A stretch of DNA of 13,359 nt, from assembly GCA_016934355.1 (NCBI GenBank), contig JAFGTA010000030.1, positions 1 through 13,359 on the forward strand. Direction: 5' to 3'. Source of the DNA: Candidatus Bathyarchaeota archaeon (GTDB taxonomy: Archaea > Thermoproteota > Bathyarchaeia > TCS64). Positions 1 to 6,085 of this stretch are shown in pieces; within the stretch, counting starts at the first letter, position 1; each line of letters starts with the position of its first letter. The position numbers were made by a program, and so were the translations under genes. The notes under the pieces were generated by a model. That model was not told where the DNA came from and did not search any database. It saw nothing but the letters and a program-made list of their open reading frames with translations.

Positions 1-1
1 A

Positions 2-1228
2 ACGATGGGCGCGGAGAACATACTGGTGGACGTCTGGTACGGCGACGCATGGAACAACGTGTTGTCAGACCTGAGTCCGGGGTGGAACAACGTCTCGGTC
101 ACGCAGTACCTCGATTCAGGTACCTTCACCATAAGGGTGAGAGACGGCACGTCTACATCGGACGCGCTCCTGGACAAGTGGGACATCGACGTCTCTCTGC
201 TCCACGTGTGGGGCTCGACCTACACGGCTGAGGTAGAGTTTGAGGGCACGAGTAATCTATACGAGTGGACGCAGATCGAGTGGACCGTGGACAGCGCGTG
301 GACGAACGCATCCATCAGAGTGGACATAAAGCTCTACAACTACTCGGGCGGCGCGTACCCTGAGTCGGGGAATGGTTTCAGTAACTACACGTCGGACTCC
401 GCGGGCGTCGACGAGACGAAGAGCCAGGTGATCACGGACAGCCCCATGGACTATAGAAACGCGATCAGCGAATGGAGGATAAAGATAAGAGGCAAACACA
501 CGTCCGAGTTTGAGCTAAACGTCGACTACATCGCATTCAACACGACATACTACGACGAGTATATAGCTCAGACAGAGTTCGTCTTCACCGACGTCACCGA
601 CAACGAGTCCTCAAACCTGAACTTCACCGTCGTCAGCCACAACAGCATAGACGGCGCGACGGTGACCCTGCAGGTCTGGAACTACACGTCCTCCAGTTTC
701 CCGTCCAGCGGAATGGGGTACCTCAGCTACACCTCAATAGGGGCAAACAACACGAGGTGGCTCAATGTCACCAACAACGCACAGAGCTGCCTCAGCGGCA
801 GCTACGCCAGAATAAGGATTACCGCGGTATACTCCACAACGGATTACTACCAGCAGGTCACAAACTTCGTGAGGCTCCTGCAGGAGGAGTCCACACTCGT
901 CAACGACTACGCGCTTAGGGTCATCAACAGCGGTGCAGACCTCTACACAGTTCGACTCGTCAGAGTGTCGGACAGCAACATAGATCGACTCGTCAACTGT
1001 ACCATCTACCTTAGCTCAGGGGAGACCCAGCTACAGGTCATCGACGGCGGCTTCACCATGACCACGGGCACATGGGCCAACCTACCCGCAGCCAGCAGCC
1101 TGGACATACTCATTGAGGCCTCCACAGTGCACCTGCAGTACGCCAGCGTCATCGACGCGGAACTCGAGGTGCTGAGGGACAGCACCTCCACGTACACCAG
1201 GCTCCCGATACAGTTCACCATAACCTAA
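2..1228 (+). CDS. secreted/surface beta-sandwich repeat protein, 5'-truncated
   Basis: The frame is open to the left edge, so this is probably the C-terminal part of a longer exported protein; the Met codon at 5 is unlikely to be the true start. The visible 407 residues are rich in Thr, Ser, Asn, Tyr and Trp, with many N-x-S/T sites, typical of glycosylated archaeal surface proteins. Residues about 1-70 form a GWNNVSV...TFTIR...W.IDV module, which I recall from uncharacterised archaeal surface proteins. Two related repeats follow, about 85-180 and 205-292. Each has a beta strand, then LYNYSGGAYP or VWNYTSSSFP, then a G.G(F/Y).(N/S)YTS motif, an R-I-(K/R)-I strand and a YY motif. The C-terminal domain (about 299-407) starts DYALRVINSG and ends without a membrane anchor. 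Any signal peptide or anchor would lie upstream of the window. Its specific function is unknown. Confidence 0.8.
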   Translation, partial: TMGAENILVDVWYGDAWNNVLSDLSPGWNNVSVTQYLDSGTFTIRVRDGTSTSDALLDKWDIDVSLLHVWGSTYTAEVEFEGTSNLYEWTQIEWTVDSAWTNASIRVDIKLYNYSGGAYPESGNGFSNYTSDSAGVDETKSQVITDSPMDYRNAISEWRIKIRGKHTSEFELNVDYIAFNTTYYDEYIAQTEFVFTDVTDNESSNLNFTVVSHNSIDGATVTLQVWNYTSSSFPSSGMGYLSYTSIGANNTRWLNVTNNAQSCLSGSYARIRITAVYSTTDYYQQVTNFVRLLQEESTLVNDYALRVINSGADLYTVRLVRVSDSNIDRLVNCTIYLSSGETQLQVIDGGFTMTTGTWANLPAASSLDILIEASTVHLQYASVIDAELEVLRDSTSTYTRLPIQFTIT

Positions 1229-1509
1229 GCAAAGCCACAGCGAGGAAAGAAAAATAGGTAAGGAATTGATGCAACATAACCATGGATTGGCACTGCCGTC
1301 GTATTCCTTCAGCCACACTACACATTGTATTTAAAATAAATCAAAAAGGAAGCTTGGTAAAAAACTGACCTCAAAATTTTTTACACTCAAAAGGACGCCG
1401 TAACCACAATAGGAACATGCCCTTGCTCTAGGAACGTAAATGTTCAACTCGCCTATGTAATCTCATCAGTCAGTCTAAAGTATTAGATGAACGGAGACTG
1501 GTCCAAACA

Positions 1510-1550
1510 CTAGCAGATATATTATTTTCTGTGAAATATATTTGAGCTAG
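1510..1550. repeat. nested imperfect inverted repeat upstream of beta-helix gene
   Basis: The outer arms are CTAGC (1510-1514) and GCTAG (1546-1550). The inner arms are ATATATT (1517-1523) and AATATAT (1535-1541), around an 11-nt loop. Arms and spacing were read directly. It lies about 100 bp before the start at 1653. It could be an operator or a hairpin, but the AT-rich inner arms could arise by chance. Confidence 0.4.
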
Positions 1551-1617
1551 AAATGCACAAAAGTAAATGTATTCAATGTTTTCTACTGGCTAAAAGGTGA
1601 AACCCTGTACCATAATC

Positions 1618-1630
1618 AAATTATAGTAAA
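1618..1630 (+). promoter_or_regulatory. possible archaeal TATA element for the beta-helix gene
   Basis: The AT-rich block AAATTATAGTAAA is centred about 28 nt before the ATG at 1653. That spacing fits a leaderless archaeal transcript. No good Shine-Dalgarno sequence precedes the ATG, which agrees. The surrounding DNA is AT-rich, so the call is weak. Confidence 0.35.
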
Positions 1631-1652
1631 TTTTATTCATGAGACTAGATAA

Positions 1653-3812
1653 ATGCGAATAACTAGATTAGTAATCGTACTGATTATACTGCTTCAATTG
1701 TTCTCGATTAAACCAGTTTCAACCATAGTAAATGCAGAGCCCGAGGGAACCCTTGTGGGGGGCAAGATACGATGGAACACAGTCTGGACCAAGGAGAACA
1801 GCCCCTACATCCTTAAAGATGACGTTAGGATTCCACAAGGTGTAAAACTTAGGATAGAGGAAGGCGTTGAAGTCGATTTTAATATTTGGTCAATTACCAT
1901 AGAGGGCTCCCTCAGAGCCAGTGGAACCCACGATGAAAGAATACTATTCAACATCTCAGATACTACGCTGTCTGGATACCACAAGGCCAGAATCTACTTC
2001 ACCCATGAGAGCAAGCCTTGGGAGGACAGCACCACCGATGGCTGTCTCCTCGAGTATGTCGATATCCGTTGCGCTAACTACACAGCCGAGTACGGTATCA
2101 TAAGAGGGGGCACGTTAAAACTCGATCACGTATCAATTTATGGTTCCCTTTATACTCTAAATGAATACCATGCAGTCAGAACTGACGGTATCATAACTAA
2201 CTGCCTTTTTGATAGTGTAATCTTAGCAGTGTACATGGAAGAAGGGATTATAGAGAATAACCAATTTTCGAACATAAAAAAAGGCGCTGCAATCAACATA
2301 GTAAATGGGACAGTAAAAGATAATGTAATAGATAACACGCAAATAGGAATAAACGTTAAAAACGCACTGATACTTAATAATACAATATTAAACACGAAAA
2401 TATATGGAGTATTAATAAAAAATATTGTAGATACATATGAAGGAGATATATTGAAACCTAAAATAATAGAAAACATTATCAGAGGATGCAAAAAAGACGC
2501 ATTATATATTTCCGGATACATTAAACCATTAATCAGAAGAAACCTCATAATAGACAATGAAAATGGAATATATTTTGATGAAAACTCCTTTCAGAATGGG
2601 CTAATTCCAAGGATAGAATACAATGTATTTTATAACAATAATAATAACATAAACGTAGAGAATGAAGACCCCAGAATTGAGATTAATTTACTAAATAATT
2701 GGTGGGGTACAAACAACATAACTTTAATTGAAGACAAAATCTATCATGAATGCGATGACCCCCACCTCAATAATATTCTTTATAAACCTTTCTTAAACGC
2801 GTTACCTAGCGGTCTTCCAGAGATAAAGTACGAGTATGAGGCATCGGTAAAACCAAATGAAATAGAGTTAAATAATCAAATAACGGTCTCAGGTAAAGTT
2901 AAACCGTCTTTAGAGAAGGTTGAGATCCAATTAACATTGATGGCACCAGATCAAAGCAATCGTATTGAATCGTTAATAACTGAGGAGGATGGTAGTTTCT
3001 CGTATAAATTTACTCCAGATTCCATCGGGGTTTGGAAAGTATACATAATCCCCGCCGAAAATCAATTGTTTATCGATACAGAATTTCGCGAATTAGAGTT
3101 TAAAGTGATAAAAAGAAGTAGCAGAATAGACGACTGCGCAGCATCACCAAAAGTCGTCTTGAAAGAGGACGAAGTCACAATTATAGGGGTGCTCAAACCA
3201 CGCTTACCTAATGAATGTATACATGTGCATGTCACTGATCCAGATGGAGCGAGATATCAAGAACAGATAATCACAGACAATGAGGGCAAGTTTAGGCATG
3301 TATTACTAGCCAAAGTCTCTGGCAATTACAGCATTAATTTCACATGGCAAGGCACAGCCGAAGTTGAAGACGCCTCAGAGACCATAATCTTACAGGTTCA
3401 CGAGCCCGCCCAGTTAGTAATCGTAATTAAAGACATATTTGGTTCTCCAGTTCAGGGTGTAGATATTAGATCAGTCTTTCAACCTAAGGGTCAATGCAGC
3501 CTAGCGAGCACAACTAATTCAAACGGGACAGTTATTTTCTCGGAAATTCTATCGGGCGACTATAACTTCACTGTTATGAAAGAAAATTATGAACCGAGTA
3601 CTATTTCATCTCTATCAAGCGAAGGTGGGTCATCCGAGCTTGAAGTTAACTTATTACATGTATCTGCTGGTTCCACTTCAAGCCAGATAAATAAAAGTCA
3701 GTCGAACCCCGATGAGGCTTCATTAATCTATGGATCAATACCAAGCATTCTGACACTTGTCATCACAATCGCGTTATACATCGTGCTACACCGGGGAAAA
3801 AGTAAATCCTAG
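1653..3812 (+). CDS. secreted right-handed parallel beta-helix protein with Ig-like and carboxypeptidase-regulatory-like domains and C-terminal anchor
   Basis: 719 residues. Residues 1-28 form a signal peptide (basic MRITR, then a hydrophobic run ending near STIVNA). Residues about 40-390 are a parallel beta-helix of NosD/pectate-lyase type. Its entry motif is SPYILKDDVRIPQGV...I.EGV.VDF, followed by short repeats such as GIIENNQFSNI, GTVKDNVIDNT and ALILNNTILNT. Two beta-sandwich domains follow (about 391-480 and 487-584), each with a KP-x-(L/V)-x-V-(S/I)-G-x-(V/L)-KP core. Residues 585-655 resemble a carboxypeptidase-regulatory fold (IVIKDIFGSPVQGVDI...G.V.F..ILSGDYNFTV). A transmembrane helix (about 696-712) with a basic tail ends the protein. 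It is therefore an outward-facing, membrane-anchored protein, plausibly binding or cleaving polysaccharide; no catalytic residues could be assigned. The beta-helix core is very AT-rich, for example 14 G/C of 60 at 2341-2400, unlike genes from 6086 onward. Start chosen because it opens directly into the signal peptide. Confidence 0.85.
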   Translation: MRITRLVIVLIILLQLFSIKPVSTIVNAEPEGTLVGGKIRWNTVWTKENSPYILKDDVRIPQGVKLRIEEGVEVDFNIWSITIEGSLRASGTHDERILFNISDTTLSGYHKARIYFTHESKPWEDSTTDGCLLEYVDIRCANYTAEYGIIRGGTLKLDHVSIYGSLYTLNEYHAVRTDGIITNCLFDSVILAVYMEEGIIENNQFSNIKKGAAINIVNGTVKDNVIDNTQIGINVKNALILNNTILNTKIYGVLIKNIVDTYEGDILKPKIIENIIRGCKKDALYISGYIKPLIRRNLIIDNENGIYFDENSFQNGLIPRIEYNVFYNNNNNINVENEDPRIEINLLNNWWGTNNITLIEDKIYHECDDPHLNNILYKPFLNALPSGLPEIKYEYEASVKPNEIELNNQITVSGKVKPSLEKVEIQLTLMAPDQSNRIESLITEEDGSFSYKFTPDSIGVWKVYIIPAENQLFIDTEFRELEFKVIKRSSRIDDCAASPKVVLKEDEVTIIGVLKPRLPNECIHVHVTDPDGARYQEQIITDNEGKFRHVLLAKVSGNYSINFTWQGTAEVEDASETIILQVHEPAQLVIVIKDIFGSPVQGVDIRSVFQPKGQCSLASTTNSNGTVIFSEILSGDYNFTVMKENYEPSTISSLSSEGGSSELEVNLLHVSAGSTSSQINKSQSNPDEASLIYGSIPSILTLVITIALYIVLHRGKSKS

Positions 3813-3938
3813 GTTTACCAATACAGATAATCTTGAATCTAATGGTAGGAAAACAGCGAAAGAATGAACATGCGCGTGCTCTTCGCGTCTTCCCAGCCGG
3901 CTTATAATGGCTCCCCTAAAAATATTGATGTATGCACG

Positions 3939-4163
3939 TTATTTGTTGGAACACCTTCTACACGCGTGCCATCTGAACGAAGTATAATATTCATCATAGT
4001 ATTCCTTAGCCGCATCAATTGTATTGAACTCGTACCAGCCACCATTCAAGCGCAACTCGTTTATCCCTTTATTTTTCTGCTGATACGGTTTACATAATAT
4101 ACATGATTCACGGTGAAGAGTGACATATTTCGACGGGTAATCAATGTTCAACCAGTACCTCAA
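3939..4163 (-). CDS. small zinc-finger-like protein, resembling Ada-type metal-binding modules
   Basis: 74 residues, starting at TTG (4163-4161), directly after an in-frame TAG. The start MRYWLNIDYP reads naturally and there is no internal Met, so TTG is the likely start. Potential metal ligands are H17, C21, C24, H66, C68 and C71. The order H-x3-C-x2-C, then GGWYEF, an acidic/Ala helix (DAAKEYYDEYY) and C-x2-C near the end, recalls Ada-type zinc-binding modules and small archaeal H/C zinc proteins; this is resemblance only, not a family assignment. The gene lies 21 bp downstream of the PAS gene on the same strand and is probably co-transcribed. A GAGGATG stretch before the TTG is a weak, distant ribosome site. 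The opposite-strand frame at 3864-4097 is a shadow. Its function is unknown; nucleic-acid binding or a structural zinc role would fit. Confidence 0.65.
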   Translation of the reverse strand: MRYWLNIDYPSKYVTLHRESCILCKPYQQKNKGINELRLNGGWYEFNTIDAAKEYYDEYYTSFRWHACRRCSNK

Positions 4164-4184
4164 CTAAGATACCACATCCTCAAT

Positions 4185-4913
4185 CTAAATCTCCTGGTTT
4201 GAGGGCGACGTCAGTTGCTCTATCAACTCTTTTACTTGCTGTTCCAGATTCTTACGGATGGTAACATCCCTAACCCAAGCAATAGTAGCTATTAATTCTC
4301 CTTCCTGCGTTATCGTCGTTGCCTCGATCTCAATCCATTTCCCAATTGGCTCCCCCGTATATACGGTGTGATTGAATCTTCCCTCCTCGAAAAGCTGTTT
4401 CCGCACCCACTCAACATAGCCTTTGTTTTCGGGAAAGAAGATGTTCGATTTTTTACCGATCATCTGATTTTTACTTTTTCCAGTTATCTCGGTCATGGCT
4501 TTATTAACGTAGATTATTTTATGGTCAGTGTTTGAGATGATTATACCGCAATACGAGTTCTCGATGGCGGCCTGAAACATCATGTTTTTTGATATCAGCT
4601 CTCGCTTGACGTCGTCGATAATGATATCGGATATATCGCTGGAAGTCTCTTTTAGGTGCTCAAGATACCACATGTGTGAGTTTAATGCGAAGCCCCTAAG
4701 CTCTGGGGAGGCTTCGTTCTGTAACGCTGACCAGAACTCGAATCCGAGCTTGAAGTCTTCAGTAATTTTTGGTAGATTTTTAAGCATCCGTGTTTTTATT
4801 ATCGGGAATCCGTCGGGTATCGTGCCGTAGTTGAGAAACTCGATGATTCTTTCTCGTTCCCATTCTGTGAAGAGGTAGCTTCGCATATTAGCGTCAAATA
4901 TAATAACCATCAT
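4185..4913 (-). CDS. PAS-domain signalling protein without an output kinase
   Basis: 242 residues. The N-terminal part (about 10-110) is alpha-helical, with a TEWERERIIEFL helix followed by a G-x-IPDGFPIIKTRML segment reminiscent of small winged-helix-like archaeal domains; I cannot name it. Residues about 112-220 form a PAS domain: FQAAIENSYCGIIISNTDHK, then IIYVNKAMTEITG, the MIGKKSNIFF helix, and the closing KWIEIEATTI...IAWVRDVTIRK (PAC-type) segment. A short coiled coil (about 220-236, LEQQVKELIEQL) ends the protein. There are no histidine-kinase, GGDEF or receiver domains, so it looks like a stand-alone sensor or adaptor acting through a partner in the cytoplasm. Starts are possible at 4913, 4910 or Met10 (4886); the conserved-looking part begins at Met10. 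It is upstream of the small zinc-protein gene. The PAS ligand and the partner are unknown. Confidence 0.8.
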   Translation of the reverse strand: MMVIIFDANMRSYLFTEWERERIIEFLNYGTIPDGFPIIKTRMLKNLPKITEDFKLGFEFWSALQNEASPELRGFALNSHMWYLEHLKETSSDISDIIIDDVKRELISKNMMFQAAIENSYCGIIISNTDHKIIYVNKAMTEITGKSKNQMIGKKSNIFFPENKGYVEWVRKQLFEEGRFNHTVYTGEPIGKWIEIEATTITQEGELIATIAWVRDVTIRKNLEQQVKELIEQLTSPSNQEI

Positions 4914-5071
4914 ATAAAATTACAGCCAATAAATACAAGTAATTACAGTGGTTGTTATCGATATACATAACATGCACGCTCAATACGTCTGCTGAAGATT
5001 TTTTTAGGTATTGTTCTACTCACAAACTTACTTTTATTAAAGATCCTTTACTAAAGTCGGCTAAGAGAATG

Positions 5072-5115
5072 AGGGTCTCGCCTGACCCTAGGGGTCTTGG
5101 CCGAATCCTTTTTTT
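5072..5115 (+). terminator. possible hairpin plus T-run terminator or small RNA 3' end
   Basis: AGGGTC (5072-5077) pairs with GACCCT (5084-5089) across a 6-nt loop. GACCC (5084-5088) could pair instead with GGGTC (5092-5096), so the two stems are mutually exclusive. Seven T residues follow at 5109-5115. No plus-strand gene ends here. The element could terminate a small RNA starting near a TATA-like sequence around 4960, or be chance. Confidence 0.25.
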
Positions 5116-5122
5116 ATCTTCG

Positions 5123-5140
5123 TATAGATCTCAATCTATA
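5123..5140. repeat. perfect 7-bp inverted repeat, 4-nt spacer
   Basis: TATAGAT (5123-5129) and ATCTATA (5134-5140) are exact reverse complements around CTCA. The element lies about 130 bp upstream of the decayed gene at 5268. It is compatible with a dimeric repressor operator or a small hairpin. Confidence 0.4.
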
Positions 5141-5198
5141 GGGCACGCATTCGGTATCCATATGGCTTATGCCTTTCTGCTTCATGAGTTAATGTCAA

Positions 5199-5257
5199 TA
5201 ATATATAACAGAAGTAGTTACTCGCGTTCCAAGATCTTTATATCAAGGTAAAGGTGA
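5199..5257 (+). promoter_or_regulatory. promoter and ribosome-binding signals before the decayed gene
   Basis: Two TATA-like boxes are present: AATATATAAC (5199-5208) and TTTATAT (5237-5243). GGTGA (5253-5257) matches the archaeal Shine-Dalgarno consensus and ends 10 nt before the ATG at 5268. The upstream box would give a leader of about 35-40 nt that contains the ribosome site. The downstream box would give a leaderless transcript. These intact signals suggest that the following reading frame was once a gene. Confidence 0.45.
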
Positions 5258-5267
5258 CAAAGACGGC

Positions 5268-5830
5268 ATGGAAGGAAGAAATAGAATAGTGATCAATGAC
5301 ATGAAACATACGTTACACAGGTTCGCTAACATCAATCCCAAGTCATCATCCAGCGAGGATGAGAGGTTCAAATTAATAATGTACAAGATAATCGAAGAAC
5401 CGTTCTAGTCACACTCCTTGAAACCTCTGATAATGATATTGAATTACTCAATATAATTCGTATCAACAGAGTAAAATCATTAAACCCATGTTGTATTGTG
5501 TACGAGACTTAAATTAGCCAGTTATTAGGAATGAAACAAAGGAATACCTATGATTAATAGTTATTACCCAAGTATTTCACACATATGCTTAGCAAGGAGA
5601 TCTCAAGGGTCTTCGACTACAAGCCCGGAGAAGACATAGAATCAATCCCGCCATTAAGGGCGCCGGGCACCGATCAGGAGTCGAGTATAAAGGGAATCAG
5701 CCCCTCCATGCTGCATGAATCCAAAACGCGCTAACTCGTCGATGCTCGCGAATTAACAGTCAGAACAGTGGATCAGCTGGAATATACTACTCACATCACC
5801 CTGCCCCAGAATGAGATAAAGAGAGCCTAA
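5268..5830 (+). pseudogene. decayed gene (or two adjacent remnants) with a frameshift and in-frame stops
   Basis: An ATG at 5268 opens a 46-codon frame ending at TAG 5406-5408 (start MEGRNRIVIND, later SEDERFKLIMYKIIEEP). A shift of one frame near 5395-5402 gives coding-like continuation: VLVTLLETSDNDIELLNIIR to a TAA at 5510-5512. The same frame continues as ISQLLGMKQRNTYD to stops at 5555 and 5558. Still in that frame, an ATG at 5585 starts MLSKEISRVFDYKPGEDIES, runs to a single TAA at 5732-5734, and continues as LVDARELTVRTVDQLEYTTH to TAA 5828-5830. Acidic and amphipathic stretches that persist across the lesions argue for ancestral coding. ISQLLGMKQRNTY could be part of a helix-turn-helix, but I do not recognise the family. 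It may be one gene or two neighbouring remnants; the part at 5585-5830 has only one internal stop and is the more convincing half. Confidence 0.5.
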
Positions 5831-6085
5831 AACAAAACGACAACCCTCAAAATAAGCTGAAAAAACAATAAATCTAATAGCATTCAAATAACCTATACAA
5901 CACCACATACCAGAAAAAGACTAAATCACCAATGAAACACGCACAAGAAACATAAAACCACCAAAATAACAGCTAAACAGCGTTAAAGATGAGCCCCGGA
6001 AAAACGCTTATAGTAAGTAGCACACTATAAGGGAAACGCCGAGTCGTGGCACCCAGCAACACCCGGACAAGAAAAGAACAAGATA
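5831..6085. other. gene-free region with strong A/C strand skew
   Basis: No gene is seen. In 5831-5980, A plus C make up about 120 of 150 bases on the plus strand by hand count, with only 11 G. The minus strand is therefore U/G-rich when transcribed. This is downstream of the minus-strand RNase J-like gene, so it may be its 3' untranslated region with several U-tracts, for example the complement of AAAAAA in 5860-5866. The remainder is ordinary and contains the inverted repeat at 6007-6031. Confidence 0.5.
6007..6031. repeat. 8-bp perfect inverted repeat downstream of the RNase J-like gene
   Basis: CTTATAGT (6007-6014) and ACTATAAG (6024-6031) are exact reverse complements around a 9-nt loop. 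On the minus strand it lies 55-79 nt past the stop codon of the RNase J-like gene. It may form a hairpin in that transcript's 3' end. No T run follows immediately, so a terminator role is uncertain. Confidence 0.4.

Larger units (their letters stand above)
1229..1652. other. AT-rich intergenic region, no convincing gene
   Basis: This 424-bp stretch falls between a GC-richer gene and the AT-rich beta-helix gene. It contains a T run at 1377-1382 that could end transcription of the upstream gene, and a nested imperfect inverted repeat at 1510-1550. A weak minus-strand frame (1447-1331, TTG start, 38 codons) carries one C-x2-C pair (CSYCGYG). It lacks a second Cys pair and a convincing start, so it is not called as a gene. 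Confidence 0.6.
4914..5267. other. intergenic region with inverted repeats and candidate promoter
   Basis: This 354-bp gap has no convincing gene. A plus-strand frame at 4952-5251 opens only at TTG and lacks coding character. Two small hairpin-forming repeats (5072-5096 and 5123-5140), a T7 run at 5109-5115, and TATA-like boxes at 5199-5208 and 5237-5243 are visible. The hairpin followed by the T run could end a short plus-strand RNA, but there is no direct evidence for one. Confidence 0.5.

Noticed and set aside
1331..1447. 38-codon minus-strand frame with CSYCGYG
   Set aside because: There is only one Cys pair, a TTG start without clear signals, and a hydrophobic unstructured tail. It could be gene debris but support is too thin.
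3864..4097. 77-codon plus-strand frame opposite the small zinc-protein gene
   Set aside because: The minus-strand frame has paired Cys motifs and a plausible operon position; this one has neither.
4952..5251. 99-codon plus-strand frame
   Set aside because: It opens only at TTG, has no ribosome site, and its composition shows no domain or repeat. It overlaps the inverted repeats and T run of an intergenic region.
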